From a virus: a DNA stretch of 45,475 nucleotides. The stretch is taken from positions 1 through 45,475 of the IMG/VR virus record IMGVR_UViG_3300027733_001739; one strand, written 5' to 3'. A program made the translations under genes and the position numbers. The notes below the pieces were generated by a model. The model had not been told where the DNA came from. It ran no database searches and saw only the letters and a list, made by a program, of their open reading frames with translations. Positions 6,396 through 13,356 of the stretch are shown here, one piece after another (position 1 is the stretch's first letter; each line of letters begins with the position of its first letter).

Positions 6396-7059
6396 AAAAG
6401 TATCATCGTGGTCTGTAACAGATTTTAATTTATTTTTTAATCATGCATTTGATAATGTACAGCAGGAACCTCGATATATTTGGGACATAACTGTAACCGG
6501 TACTTTTTTGTGGAATGATAAAACTTGCATATTTTTTCAATCCGATGGAAAAATATTTAAACTCACTCGGAATTGGACAGATTATGATTGGATAGTACAT
6601 TGCAATTTATACGAACAACTATTAAAATGCAATATTCGAATAGATTTGCCAGTACACCGAGAATTTATTTTTTACAATAATATTAAATGGATGTACTCAA
6701 TAATTTATCGTCCTGGGAACGAAATAGGTTATTCTATTTTTGAATATTCGATGAATAACACTATTAGCACTGATTATTTCTTACACGAAGTTGACCAGGT
6801 ATCTTTATTATTATCTCAATTTGAAATATTAGTTCAAAAATTTCAATGTAAACTACCTGCAGTAGGACCAAAATTATTATCTGATTCTTTAGGATTTTTT
6901 TGGGGTGATATTAAGCACTGTAGGTTAACCATCGACGAGTTTAAAAATAAAAGATTATCATTTTTATATTACTCCATGATTACACTTGAATCATTTAAAC
7001 AAATAAAAATTAATAAACGAATAGTTATCGACTCTGCAAAAGAACAATGGAAAATCTAA
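6376..7059 (+). CDS. Unknown protein coupled to the glycosyltransferase
   Basis: I do not recognise this 227-residue protein. It has no signal peptide or membrane segment and is rich in Ile, Phe, Tyr and Trp. A C-terminal LGFFWGDIKHCRLT stretch is faintly like the catalytic loop of small-molecule kinases (H/G-D-x-K/H), but no Gly-rich loop or DFG-type motif supports this. The start at 6376 overlaps the glycosyltransferase by 20 bases and its end overlaps the next gene by 13, so the three genes 5715-7295 form one coupled unit. A role in glycan transfer is an inference from place only. Confidence 0.65.
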   Translation: MINRLIEKVSSWSVTDFNLFFNHAFDNVQQEPRYIWDITVTGTFLWNDKTCIFFQSDGKIFKLTRNWTDYDWIVHCNLYEQLLKCNIRIDLPVHREFIFYNNIKWMYSIIYRPGNEIGYSIFEYSMNNTISTDYFLHEVDQVSLLLSQFEILVQKFQCKLPAVGPKLLSDSLGFFWGDIKHCRLTIDEFKNKRLSFLYYSMITLESFKQIKINKRIVIDSAKEQWKI

Positions 7060-7295
7060 TTAAATTTCAAATTTTTAAAGACAATAAAATAGTGCATTCT
7101 GGATCATGTCTTGCTAACATTTTTATAAACGTAATCCCAATAATAAATCGCAACATTTACGATTTTATTGAAATAGAATATCGCAATAACACTTTCATCC
7201 TTAAAGATATCGATCGTACATATAAAGAAAACTTAGAAATTTCAAAAGAAGAACATGAGCAGTTATTATCAATGATCAATCAACTTAAACATTAA
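7047..7295 (+). CDS. Small unknown protein
   Basis: This 82-residue protein has no motif I recognise. It begins MENLIKFQIFKDNK, a beta-rich N-terminal half, and ends with a charged helix (EISKEEHEQLLSMINQLKH) that could pair or oligomerise. It overlaps the gene before it by 13 bases and is the last gene of the unit starting with the glycosyltransferase. A sigma70 promoter starts 20 bases after its stop. It is probably real, because overlap and codon use match its neighbours. Confidence 0.6.
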   Translation: MENLIKFQIFKDNKIVHSGSCLANIFINVIPIINRNIYDFIEIEYRNNTFILKDIDRTYKENLEISKEEHEQLLSMINQLKH

Positions 7296-7314
7296 CAGTA
7301 TAATTGAAAATAGA

Positions 7315-7343
7315 TTGACAATCATTAATAATAACTGTATAAT
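7315..7343 (+). promoter_or_regulatory. Consensus sigma70 promoter for the tRNA-like RNA
   Basis: TTGACA (7315-7320) and TATAAT (7338-7343) match the consensus at all twelve positions with a 17-bp spacer. The expected start point, 6-10 bases after the -10 box, falls at or next to the 5' end of the tRNA-like gene (7353). Confidence 0.9.
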
Positions 7344-7352
7344 TATTACACT

Positions 7353-7446
7353 GTAGACGTGAGCGGAACTGGTATACCTCCTCCCTTCGGGGAGGGACTG
7401 TTTTTATTAAAAACTTTTGGAGGTTCAAATCCTCCCGTCTATACCA
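7353..7446 (+). tRNA. Class-II tRNA-like RNA with an abnormal anticodon arm
   Basis: Acceptor strands GTAGACG (7353-7359) and CGTCTAT (7436-7442) pair over 7 bp, followed by an A discriminator and an encoded CCA. The T arm is canonical (GGAGG, loop TTCAAAT, CCTCC; 7419-7435). A variable arm GTTTTT-ATT-AAAAAC (7400-7414) and a GGAACTGGTATAC D loop resemble tRNA-Leu. The anticodon arm is odd: the best fold is CTCCC-TTCG-GGGAG (7381-7394), a UUCG tetraloop leaving no anticodon. A 7-base loop CTTCGGG (anticodon TCG, Arg) is possible only with a C-A mismatch in the stem. It may be a tRNA mimic rather than a decoding tRNA. Confidence 0.7.
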
Positions 7447-7474
7447 CATTAATTAGGCACTAGAAGGCACATTT

Positions 7475-7801
7475 ATGAGATTAGTTTTAACTGCAGTTTT
7501 ATTAACCTGTTCTTTATCAGTAGTTGCAGATGAATCACCGTATGATAAATTTTCAGCTAAAAATAATTTCACTAATGGCACAAAAGTAACATGGATACAA
7601 GTTGATAATATTTTAAAATCTTGTAATGCAGAAAATGTAAGACGACGATTACCACAGTACAATGTACCAATTGACGGTTGTTCATTTTGGGACAAATCAT
7701 TGTTTGGCAACACCTGTGTAATTTTTACACCTAAGAATACTGATTACTGGACAATGGGACACGAACTTCGCCATTGCTTTCAAGGCCAATTTCATGAATA
7801 G
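7475..7801 (+). CDS. Small exported protein with an HExxH metal motif
   Basis: The 108-residue product starts with a typical signal peptide, MRLVLTAVLLTCSLSVVA, cut before DESPYDKF. Near the C-terminus is GHELRHCFQGQFHE, which contains HELRH, the HExxH signature of zinc metallopeptidases; a third ligand could be the His of QFHE, or the metal site may be incomplete. Four Cys in the mature part could form disulfides, in line with export. A mature chain of about 90 residues is very short for a peptidase. Possible roles are envelope remodelling during lysis or blocking other phages; neither is shown. It is the first coding gene after the tRNA-like RNA and overlaps the next gene by 8 bases. Confidence 0.7.
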   Translation: MRLVLTAVLLTCSLSVVADESPYDKFSAKNNFTNGTKVTWIQVDNILKSCNAENVRRRLPQYNVPIDGCSFWDKSLFGNTCVIFTPKNTDYWTMGHELRHCFQGQFHE

Positions 7802-8285
7802 CAGTATACTACCTTTAAGTACAAGTAACCAACGACGTATACCATTAGATGCTACTCATAGACAACAAGAAATATGGGAGCAACGAGATGCTTTTAAACT
7901 AGAAAGAGACAAGAGATTTAATGACCCTATGAATCAAAAAAACGATTTAGAATATGAACTGCGTACTACTAATTGGATTTTACAAAAAGTTCGAAACTCT
8001 GAAATCTACGCACAGAATTTATATGCAGCAATGTGTAATAATGAATTTGTAAGAATTGACGATGTATGGAACATCCTTAAAGAAGAATACTGGGGAGTAA
8101 GTTGGAGAACTGCAGGCGGAATAATTGCAGACATGCGAGAAGAAGGTGACTACATGGATTGGTATTGCTCGGGTATTAGCCAACCTATCACAGGTAATGT
8201 AAGCGAAAGTGTAGTAACACAAGAAATTAAAGACGACTTAAGACAACTAGGATGGACAGTGATATATGATAACGAAACATTATAA
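7794..8285 (+). CDS. Conserved phage protein of unknown function
   Basis: This 163-residue soluble protein has a charged N-terminal half (EIWEQRDAFKLERDKRFND), followed by YAQNLYAAMCNNEFV and WGVSWRTAGGIIADMREEGDYMDWYCSG. I associate the second half with hypothetical proteins of large marine T4-like phages, but know no function. That part could be a winged-helix-like segment (DVWNILKEEYWGVSWRTAGG). It overlaps the exported HExxH protein gene by 8 bases and the small AbrB-like gene by 20, so it belongs to one coupled early unit that runs from 7475 to 8650. Confidence 0.72.
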   Translation: MNSSILPLSTSNQRRIPLDATHRQQEIWEQRDAFKLERDKRFNDPMNQKNDLEYELRTTNWILQKVRNSEIYAQNLYAAMCNNEFVRIDDVWNILKEEYWGVSWRTAGGIIADMREEGDYMDWYCSGISQPITGNVSESVVTQEIKDDLRQLGWTVIYDNETL

Positions 8286-8439
8286 ATACGAAGAACTATT
8301 TTTTGAAAACCTCGATGATCCTAGCACTGTGTTATTTCAAATACCTCAAGACATGCTTGATAAATATGGGTGGGTACCAGGGGATGAAGTAACCGTAACA
8401 ACAACAGATGAGAGATTAATAATTAAAAAGCATGAGTAA
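8266..8439 (+). CDS. Small AbrB/MazE-like DNA-binding protein
   Basis: A 57-residue frame opens with ATG at 8266 and overlaps both neighbours (20 bases upstream, 8 downstream). After an N-terminal KYEELFFENLDD segment it has IPQDMLDKYGWVPGDEVTV, then a final strand DERLIIKK. This order (proline-led strand, short helix, GW-x-x-GD turn, two strands) is the swapped-hairpin pattern of AbrB and MazE antitoxin DNA-binding domains. It could bind phage or host promoters as a dimer. No toxin gene is next to it, so an antitoxin role is not supported. Function is inferred from pattern only. Confidence 0.6.
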   Translation: MITKHYKYEELFFENLDDPSTVLFQIPQDMLDKYGWVPGDEVTVTTTDERLIIKKHE

Positions 8440-8650
8440 AGAAGATGTGATCGAAATGACAGGTAAAGTCATTGATGTTTTACCGGGAAATATGTTTAAA
8501 ATCGTAGTCGATGATACTGCACACACTTTAATTTGTTACTTAGGTGGAAAACTTAAACAACACAAAATACGAGTCATTACAGGCGACCATGTCAAATTAG
8601 AAGTTAGTCCTTACGATCTTAACAAAGGTAGAGTTACTTACCGTCTTTAA
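8432..8650 (+). CDS. infA: Translation initiation factor IF-1
   Basis: At 72 residues it has the length of E. coli IF-1 and matches it along the whole chain: [20 protein letters not shown] against [40 protein letters not shown] against [20 protein letters not shown]. IF-1 is a single S1/OB-fold domain that sits in the A site of the 30S subunit during initiation. A phage copy could favour phage mRNAs or replace host factor lost after infection. It overlaps the AbrB-like gene by 8 bases and lies in the unit that begins with the tRNA-like RNA, which would group translation functions. A cold-shock or S1-type RNA-binding role is less likely, given the full-length match. Confidence 0.95.
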   Translation: [72 protein letters not shown]

Positions 8651-8652
8651 GG

Positions 8653-8681
8653 TTGACATCTTAGTTAGTTTAATATACAAT
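8653..8681 (+). promoter_or_regulatory. sigma70 promoter
   Basis: TTGACA (8653-8658) and TACAAT (8676-8681) with a 17-bp spacer begin 3 bases after the IF-1 stop. It should drive the run of overlapping genes from 8710 to 11556. Confidence 0.85.
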
Positions 8682-8709
8682 AACAACAATTAAATTAACT
8701 GAGACTACA

Positions 8710-9387
8710 ATGGCATCAAACACAGAATACTCGACTAAAGGATTATTGCATCTTGCATGTGCTGCATATCGTGTAAACGGAAAATACATTTCTGATCGCT
8801 CAGCATATGAAGACAGTACACTAGTTAGTAATCGAGATCTTATTTTATATTCGCTAGGCGAAAAAGAATGGTTTGGCCCTACTCAAGATCGGCCACCATT
8901 ATTGCATGTTACCCAAGAAGATAAAGACTTAGCAGAAAAAGTATTAGCATACAGTAAAAAATTGCTGTTTTCGGTAATTGATGGTACTAATCAATTTGAA
9001 ATTGATTTGCACAAATCATTGTCTACTGACACTAGCACAATAAGCAAACTAGGTTTTATTGCATGTTCTCCAAATTCTTATATCAAACACGCAACTACTC
9101 GCACCCTTACTAAAAGTATTAGAGACTGCGAAGATGAGTACATTGGTGAAATTGGAAGCCAGCTGTACGATAGAGATTCCGAAATAGTAAGTGTAACCAA
9201 ATCTACTAACTATGATGCATTTAATGTAATTGCCGTTGTTGAAAACAAAATGGTATCGTGGATGACTTCAAAAATACCTAATACAGGTCCTGCTGTAATT
9301 ATTTCTGCAAACATTAAAGATTTTAGTACACTCTATATGCACGGAACAAAAGTAACACGTTTAAATTACGTAAAGGTAGCCCAATGA
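8710..9387 (+). CDS. Unknown early protein
   Basis: I do not recognise this 225-residue soluble protein. It starts MASNTEYSTKGLLHLACAAY, has no membrane segment, and its middle holds DKDLAEKVLAYSKKLLFSVI and a mixed alpha/beta pattern. The C-terminal FNVIAVVENKMVSWMTSKIP and PAVIISANIKDF look like core beta strands. Conserved proteins of this kind sit in the replication and nucleotide region of large marine phages; that memory is not firm. It is first in the operon from the promoter at 8653 and its stop overlaps the phosphoesterase start by 4 bases (ATGA). Confidence 0.7.
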   Translation: MASNTEYSTKGLLHLACAAYRVNGKYISDRSAYEDSTLVSNRDLILYSLGEKEWFGPTQDRPPLLHVTQEDKDLAEKVLAYSKKLLFSVIDGTNQFEIDLHKSLSTDTSTISKLGFIACSPNSYIKHATTRTLTKSIRDCEDEYIGEIGSQLYDRDSEIVSVTKSTNYDAFNVIAVVENKMVSWMTSKIPNTGPAVIISANIKDFSTLYMHGTKVTRLNYVKVAQ

Positions 9388-10220
9388 AAATAACTGTAGT
9401 CAGCGATTTACATTTAGAATTTAGTCCGTTAACATTAACTAACACCCAATGTGCAGATGTGTTAATTCTTTCTGGAGACATTTTAATGATTGAATGTCTT
9501 TATGATTTTCCTGCTGACTTAACTATGGTGACCCATTCAAGACGTCAACTACAAGCATGGCGGTTCCGTGAATTTTTAAAAGACTGCAGTGAAACATTTA
9601 AGCATGTAATTTATGTTGCAGGCAATCATGAATTTTATCAAGGTAAATTCTTTAAAAGTTTAGAAGTAATCAAACAAGAATGCCAGGCATACCACAATAT
9701 TCATTTCTTAGAAAATAATTCTGTGACTATCGACGATATAATTTTTATCGGTGCAACACTTTGGACAGACTGCCATAAAGGTGATCCGTTGACTATGTAT
9801 CAATTACCGCGTATACTAAACGATTATCGGTTAATTACATATGACAAAACAATTTTCAGAAAGTTAAATACTAAAGATACAGTTCATAGGCATCACCAAA
9901 GTTTAGACTTTATTAAAAATGCAGTTGCCAATGTACCCTGTGATAAAAAAATCGTAGTTTGCACACATCATACACCTAGCTACCAAAGTATAGGTCCGAA
10001 GTATGCAGATGATTATGCAATGAACGGTGGCTATCATAGTGATCTCAGTGAGTACATTTTAGACAATCCGCAAATTTTATTATGGACACACGGACACACG
10101 CATGAAGTTTTAGACTATGTGCTAGGACAAACACGAATTGTATGTAACCCGCGTGGATACGAAGGTGATAGCTACAGTGAAAACACAGGGTGGAATCCAA
10201 ATGTGTTAATTGAAATATAA
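9384..10220 (+). CDS. Calcineurin-like metallophosphoesterase
   Basis: This 278-residue enzyme has all metallophosphoesterase motifs in order: VVSDLHLEF (residues 5-13), LSGDIL, GNHEFYQG, THHTPS and HGHTHE. They build a two-metal site for phosphate ester cleavage. The length and the GNHEFY form suggest the group of phage and bacterial serine/threonine phosphatase-like or nucleotide phosphoesterases; the substrate is unknown. It is different from the shorter enzyme at 2822, with only the motifs in common. It overlaps the gene before it by 4 bases (ATGA), so expression should follow the 8653 promoter. Confidence 0.85.
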   Translation: MKITVVSDLHLEFSPLTLTNTQCADVLILSGDILMIECLYDFPADLTMVTHSRRQLQAWRFREFLKDCSETFKHVIYVAGNHEFYQGKFFKSLEVIKQECQAYHNIHFLENNSVTIDDIIFIGATLWTDCHKGDPLTMYQLPRILNDYRLITYDKTIFRKLNTKDTVHRHHQSLDFIKNAVANVPCDKKIVVCTHHTPSYQSIGPKYADDYAMNGGYHSDLSEYILDNPQILLWTHGHTHEVLDYVLGQTRIVCNPRGYEGDSYSENTGWNPNVLIEI

Positions 10221-10229
10221 GGAATGATT

Positions 10230-10412
10230 ATGACCGATACACAACAATTATCAGTAAACGAAATGTTTAGACAATCAATAGGTAACAATGCCGATTTTTT
10301 AACGCACGTTGCAAACTACATTGATAGTCTTGAACATACTATAGAGGTGCTACGAAAAGAAGTAGCCGATCTTCAATCACTAAATGACAACGACATCGAT
10401 GACGGGAAATAG
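10230..10412 (+). CDS. Small coiled-coil protein
   Basis: The 60-residue product (MTDTQQLSVNEMF...) has a C-terminal helix with heptad-like spacing, IDSLEHTIEVLRKEVADLQS, that should form a coiled coil. No function is known. I prefer the ATG at 10230 over the one at 10224, because AAGGA at 10219-10223 would directly touch the earlier codon. It follows the phosphoesterase by 9 bases and overlaps the glycosylase-like gene by 29 bases. It may be an adaptor or a small regulator. Confidence 0.6.
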   Translation: MTDTQQLSVNEMFRQSIGNNADFLTHVANYIDSLEHTIEVLRKEVADLQSLNDNDIDDGK

Positions 10413-10830
10413 ATTGACAAATTTAATACCATTGCGCAACGACCTAATGGTGCAACAACAGATTAAAAATTCCTGGGAGCATATGGTAGGTGTTATTATG
10501 CTCAATCAAACTGGACGGAAACCAGTAAAGTTTATTCTACCTAAGTTTCTTTATTGGTTTCCAACACCACAGGATCTTATAAATGCAGAAGAAGTATTTG
10601 TTAAAGTAATCATTGCACCGTTAGGTATGTCAAATGTACGATATAAAAGACTCGTAAAAATGAGTCAAGACTATTTGACATGGGACGGCAATGATGCTAC
10701 AATGCTTTATGGAATTGGAAAATATGGTAGCGATAGTTACGAAATATTTTTTAAACATAATTTTACTGTTACTCCAACTGACAAAGAATTGAAACGATAT
10801 CTACAAGAGGAAATTGAATGCCAAATTTAG
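10384..10830 (+). CDS. MBD4-like HhH DNA glycosylase
   Basis: This 148-residue protein fits the catalytic domain of the mammalian and plant mismatch glycosylase MBD4. Matching blocks are [18 protein letters not shown] (39-56), an [21 protein letters not shown] segment (72-92), the helix-hairpin-helix [15 protein letters not shown] (108-122; MBD4 has LHGIGKYGNDSYRIF) and [12 protein letters not shown] (129-140). Asp133 lines up with the catalytic Asp of MBD4. MBD4 removes T or U opposite G. Here it may repair deaminated bases or act on modified phage or host DNA. There is no methyl-binding domain and no iron-sulfur cluster Cys set. The start is uncertain: 10384 overlaps the previous gene, and ATGs at 10399 and 10447 are possible. 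Confidence 0.8.
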   Translation: MTTTSMTGNRLTNLIPLRNDLMVQQQIKNSWEHMVGVIMLNQTGRKPVKFILPKFLYWFPTPQDLINAEEVFVKVIIAPLGMSNVRYKRLVKMSQDYLTWDGNDATMLYGIGKYGSDSYEIFFKHNFTVTPTDKELKRYLQEEIECQI

Positions 10831-11405
10831 TACCAATGGTTGTTGAATCAGAAGCAAAAGGTGAGCGTAGTTATGATATTTACAGTCGACTGCTTAAAGA
10901 CCGAATTGTAATGTTAGATACCGATGTTAACGAGCATTCTGCTAGTTTAATTGTTGCACAGTTGTTATTTTTAGAAAGTCAAGGTAATGAAGATATTAAC
11001 TTTTTTATTAATAGCCCAGGTGGGGTAGTTACTGCAGGGCTTGCAATATACGATACAATGCAATTTATCAAACCTGATATTGTTACAATTGTCATGGGTC
11101 AAGCATGCAGCATGGGCTCATTGTTAGCAACTGCAGGTGCACTAGGTAAGCGTAAGATGTTACCAAATGCACGACACATGTGTCACCAGCCCAGCGGAGG
11201 CGCACGTGGTCAAGCCACTGACATGTTAATTCAAGTTGAAGAAATCTTAAAGATGAAAAAATCTCTAACACAGATTTACGTTGATCATAATAGTAAAGGC
11301 AAAACGTTTGACGAATTTTCAACTATGATGGAACGTGACACATTTATGTCCGCTACAGAGGCTTTAGAATATGGACTTATTGATGAAATTATTACTCGTC
11401 GCTAG
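10818..11405 (+). CDS. clpP: ClpP-type serine protease
   Basis: The 195-residue product is a full ClpP subunit. The catalytic triad is Ser98 (GQACSMGS), His123 (MCHQPSGG) and Asp174 (MERDTFMSA), in the same order and nearly the same positions as in E. coli ClpP (Ser97, His122, Asp171). The start of helix [21 protein letters not shown], is standard. ClpP forms a 14-mer that degrades proteins fed by a Clp ATPase; none lies in this window, so it probably works with host ClpX or ClpA, or as a phage-only ring. Possible roles are turnover of host proteins or processing of virion proteins. It overlaps the glycosylase gene by 13 bases and the lipoprotein gene by 35. Confidence 0.95.
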   Translation: MPNLVPMVVESEAKGERSYDIYSRLLKDRIVMLDTDVNEHSASLIVAQLLFLESQGNEDINFFINSPGGVVTAGLAIYDTMQFIKPDIVTIVMGQACSMGSLLATAGALGKRKMLPNARHMCHQPSGGARGQATDMLIQVEEILKMKKSLTQIYVDHNSKGKTFDEFSTMMERDTFMSATEALEYGLIDEIITRR

Positions 11406-11556
11406 TATATTTTTAGCGGCATATTTAACTACAGGCTGTGTCGAACAGCCTGTACATCGTGAGTATTTACGTGATGGTAACTTTGATCACTACTACGAGC
11501 GACACTACAAACATCCAGGACATCATCTTCCTTTAGAACATCACAAAGAAAGATAA
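11371..11556 (+). CDS. Small lipoprotein
   Basis: The 61-residue product has a lipoprotein signal: hydrophobic [17 protein letters not shown], with a lipobox ending at Cys (LTTGC). The mature part is about 38 residues, rich in His, Tyr, Glu and Arg ([21 protein letters not shown]). It should be anchored in the bacterial envelope, where it might bind metal, block further infection or take part in lysis like an Rz1 spanin; the sequence does not decide. The start at 11371, inside clpP, follows AGAGG (11357-11361); the ATG at 11383 also gives a good signal peptide. Confidence 0.65.
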   Translation: MDLLMKLLLVASIFLAAYLTTGCVEQPVHREYLRDGNFDHYYERHYKHPGHHLPLEHHKER

Positions 11557-11614
11557 ATTCAAAATTTCTAAAACAAGACTTATCTGCTTAATAAATATTA
11601 ATAGTTAAGTACTT

Positions 11615-11648
11615 CAAGAAAGGGGACTTAGGTCCCCTTTCTTGTCTA
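11615..11648 (+). terminator. Strong terminator after the clpP unit
   Basis: A perfect 13-bp stem (11615-11627 with 11632-11644) has a TTAG loop. The stem ends in CTTTCTTG, so the U tract is interrupted, but the GC core GGGGAC/GTCCCC is strong. It can work on both strands. Confidence 0.75.
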
Positions 11649-11660
11649 AGGGGGAAAAGT

Positions 11661-11753
11661 ATGGCTAACATAGCAGACGAGTTTGGAGTTTTTATGGTTG
11701 CGGTTATCTCAACAATTATAGTGTTAATGGCTTTATTCGAATGTGACGAATAA
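11661..11753 (+). CDS. 30-residue membrane peptide
   Basis: An ATG at 11661 with AAGGGGGA (11649-11656) in front opens a 30-codon frame. It encodes MANIADEFGVFM followed by one hydrophobic helix (VAVISTIIVLMAL) and the acidic end FECDE. It would be a single-pass inner-membrane peptide. Nothing more can be said; such peptides in phages can affect host membranes or lysis timing. It lies alone between a terminator and the ligase promoter, so its transcription must come from read-through. Confidence 0.5.
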   Translation: MANIADEFGVFMVAVISTIIVLMALFECDE

Positions 11754-11757
11754 CTAG

Positions 11758-11786
11758 TTGACATCTTGTATTAACTAATGTATAAT
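11758..11786 (+). promoter_or_regulatory. Consensus sigma70 promoter for DNA ligase
   Basis: TTGACA (11758-11763), 17 bp, TATAAT (11781-11786): perfect match. It precedes the ligase start codon by 29 bases, with AGGAG at 11805-11809 as the Shine-Dalgarno. Confidence 0.9.
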
Positions 11787-11815
11787 AGTATTTTTAATAA
11801 TTACTAGGAGTACAC

Positions 11816-13174
11816 ATGATCACTGCAATTTTAGAAGAGTTAGCTAACGAACCTAAAACTAATGCTAAACTTGAAATCCTTAAACGCAATAGTACTAACA
11901 CGTTACTAGCAGAAATTTGTTTTTGTGCTACTAATAAACTACTTCCGTTTAATATCAAAAAAATTCCTGATTATACTCCTAATACAGGCACACCAACAAT
12001 GCAGCTCGATGAGGCTGTTATTCATTTGCAGTCTTTGGCTAATCGCACTTACACTGGTCATGCTGGCATCGAACATCTTAAAAATATTTTAGAATCTGTA
12101 AGTGAACGTGATGCACAAGTAGTTATTAAAATTGTAAATAAAGACTTACGTTGCGGTATACAATCTGCTACCGTAAACAAAGCATGGAAAGGTTTAATTC
12201 CAGAGTTTCCATATCAACGCTGTTCATTACCTAAACATGTTAAACTTGATACATGGCCATGGTCTAAAGGTGTGTTTTCACAGTTAAAAGCAGATGGTAT
12301 GTATATCAACGCTAACTTCTATGATGACTTAACTATTGAGTTATTAAGTAGAAATGGCAATCCAATGCCATTAGATCAGTTTAGTAACATTATTGATTAC
12401 ATGCAACGTAAAATGCATTGTAATACACAAACACATGGTGAACTTGTTGTAAAGCGTGATGGTGTTATTTTACCACGTGAAATAGGCAATGGTATCTTAA
12501 ACAGTATAGCAGATGGCGGTTCATTTGCTGAAAATGAAGAACCTTTATTTTTAATATGGGATCAAATTCCATTATCAACTGCTGTACCAAAAGGTAAAGG
12601 CACTGTAGAATATGCTGATAGATACTATAAATTAAAGAATCAAGTTGCATCGCAAGCAGTAACTGATCCGCAACATGTACAAATGATTGAAACTAAGTTA
12701 GTGTTTTCATGGGATGAAGCATTTAAACATTATCTTGAACTAATTGAACAAGGACTTGAAGGTACTATTATTAAACGCCCAGATGCCAAATGGCGTGACG
12801 GTACGAGCAAAGACCAAGTTAAACTTAAACTTGAAGTAGATGTTGATTTAGAAATTGTAGCGTTTACAGAAGGTAATGGTAAAAATGCTGCATTGTTTGG
12901 GTCTATTACTTGTAGAACATCTGATCAATTGTTAGAAGTTAATGTATCAGGATTTAGTGACGAGTTACGTAATGACATCTTTAATCGTAAAGATGAGTTA
13001 TATGGCACAATTATGGCAGTTAGATCTAACAATATTATGCCGCCTACAACAAGCAATGGACTTTACAGTTTGTTCTTACCAAGATTTGTAGAGTTTAGAA
13101 AAGATAAAACAACAGCTGATTCATTACAACAAGTTAAAGATCAGTTTGATAGCGCAATGGGAAAGACTAAATGA
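11816..13174 (+). CDS. ATP-dependent DNA ligase, T4 gp30 type
   Basis: This 452-residue protein is a T4-type ligase (T4 gp30 is 487 aa). The nucleotidyl-accepting Lys158 lies in motif I, QLKADG (T4 has Lys159 in the same context). Motif III is HGELVV, motif IV EGTIIKRP and motif V VKLKLE. The N-terminal domain (1-140), adenylation domain and a C-terminal OB fold (from about 350) are all present. It seals nicks in phage DNA during replication, repair and recombination, using ATP. It has its own strong promoter and overlaps the next small gene by 4 bases (ATGA). Confidence 0.95.
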   Translation: MITAILEELANEPKTNAKLEILKRNSTNTLLAEICFCATNKLLPFNIKKIPDYTPNTGTPTMQLDEAVIHLQSLANRTYTGHAGIEHLKNILESVSERDAQVVIKIVNKDLRCGIQSATVNKAWKGLIPEFPYQRCSLPKHVKLDTWPWSKGVFSQLKADGMYINANFYDDLTIELLSRNGNPMPLDQFSNIIDYMQRKMHCNTQTHGELVVKRDGVILPREIGNGILNSIADGGSFAENEEPLFLIWDQIPLSTAVPKGKGTVEYADRYYKLKNQVASQAVTDPQHVQMIETKLVFSWDEAFKHYLELIEQGLEGTIIKRPDAKWRDGTSKDQVKLKLEVDVDLEIVAFTEGNGKNAALFGSITCRTSDQLLEVNVSGFSDELRNDIFNRKDELYGTIMAVRSNNIMPPTTSNGLYSLFLPRFVEFRKDKTTADSLQQVKDQFDSAMGKTK

Positions 13175-13356
13175 CTACACAGTCATATGAAGCAGTAACA
13201 GGAAACCTGTGTCCACAATGTGGCGCAGGTATGTTGATTATTACATCTAGAGAAATGTTTATATGCGTAGATTGTCATATCGAATTTATTAAGAAACCAT
13301 ATATTCGACCTAAACCAACCGGATGCGTTACGGTTGTTACCACCTTGGATACTTAG
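13171..13356 (+). CDS. Small zinc-ribbon protein
   Basis: The 61-residue product has two Cys pairs, CPQCG (residues 14-18) and CVDC (32-35), with a beta-rich link, as in a zinc ribbon. It probably binds one zinc ion and could contact nucleic acid, ligase or RNA polymerase. It overlaps the ligase stop by 4 bases, so it is translated with it. Its last 20 bases overlap the 3' end of the reverse-strand gene at 13337-13891. Confidence 0.7.
   Translation: MTTQSYEAVTGNLCPQCGAGMLIITSREMFICVDCHIEFIKKPYIRPKPTGCVTVVTTLDT

Noticed and set aside
7379-7405. TCCTCCC-TTCG-GGGAGGG hairpin followed by ACTGTTTTT as an intrinsic terminator
   Set aside because: It lies inside a canonical acceptor/T-arm frame with CCA end, so it is better read as the anticodon arm and variable arm of the tRNA-like RNA; premature termination there remains possible.
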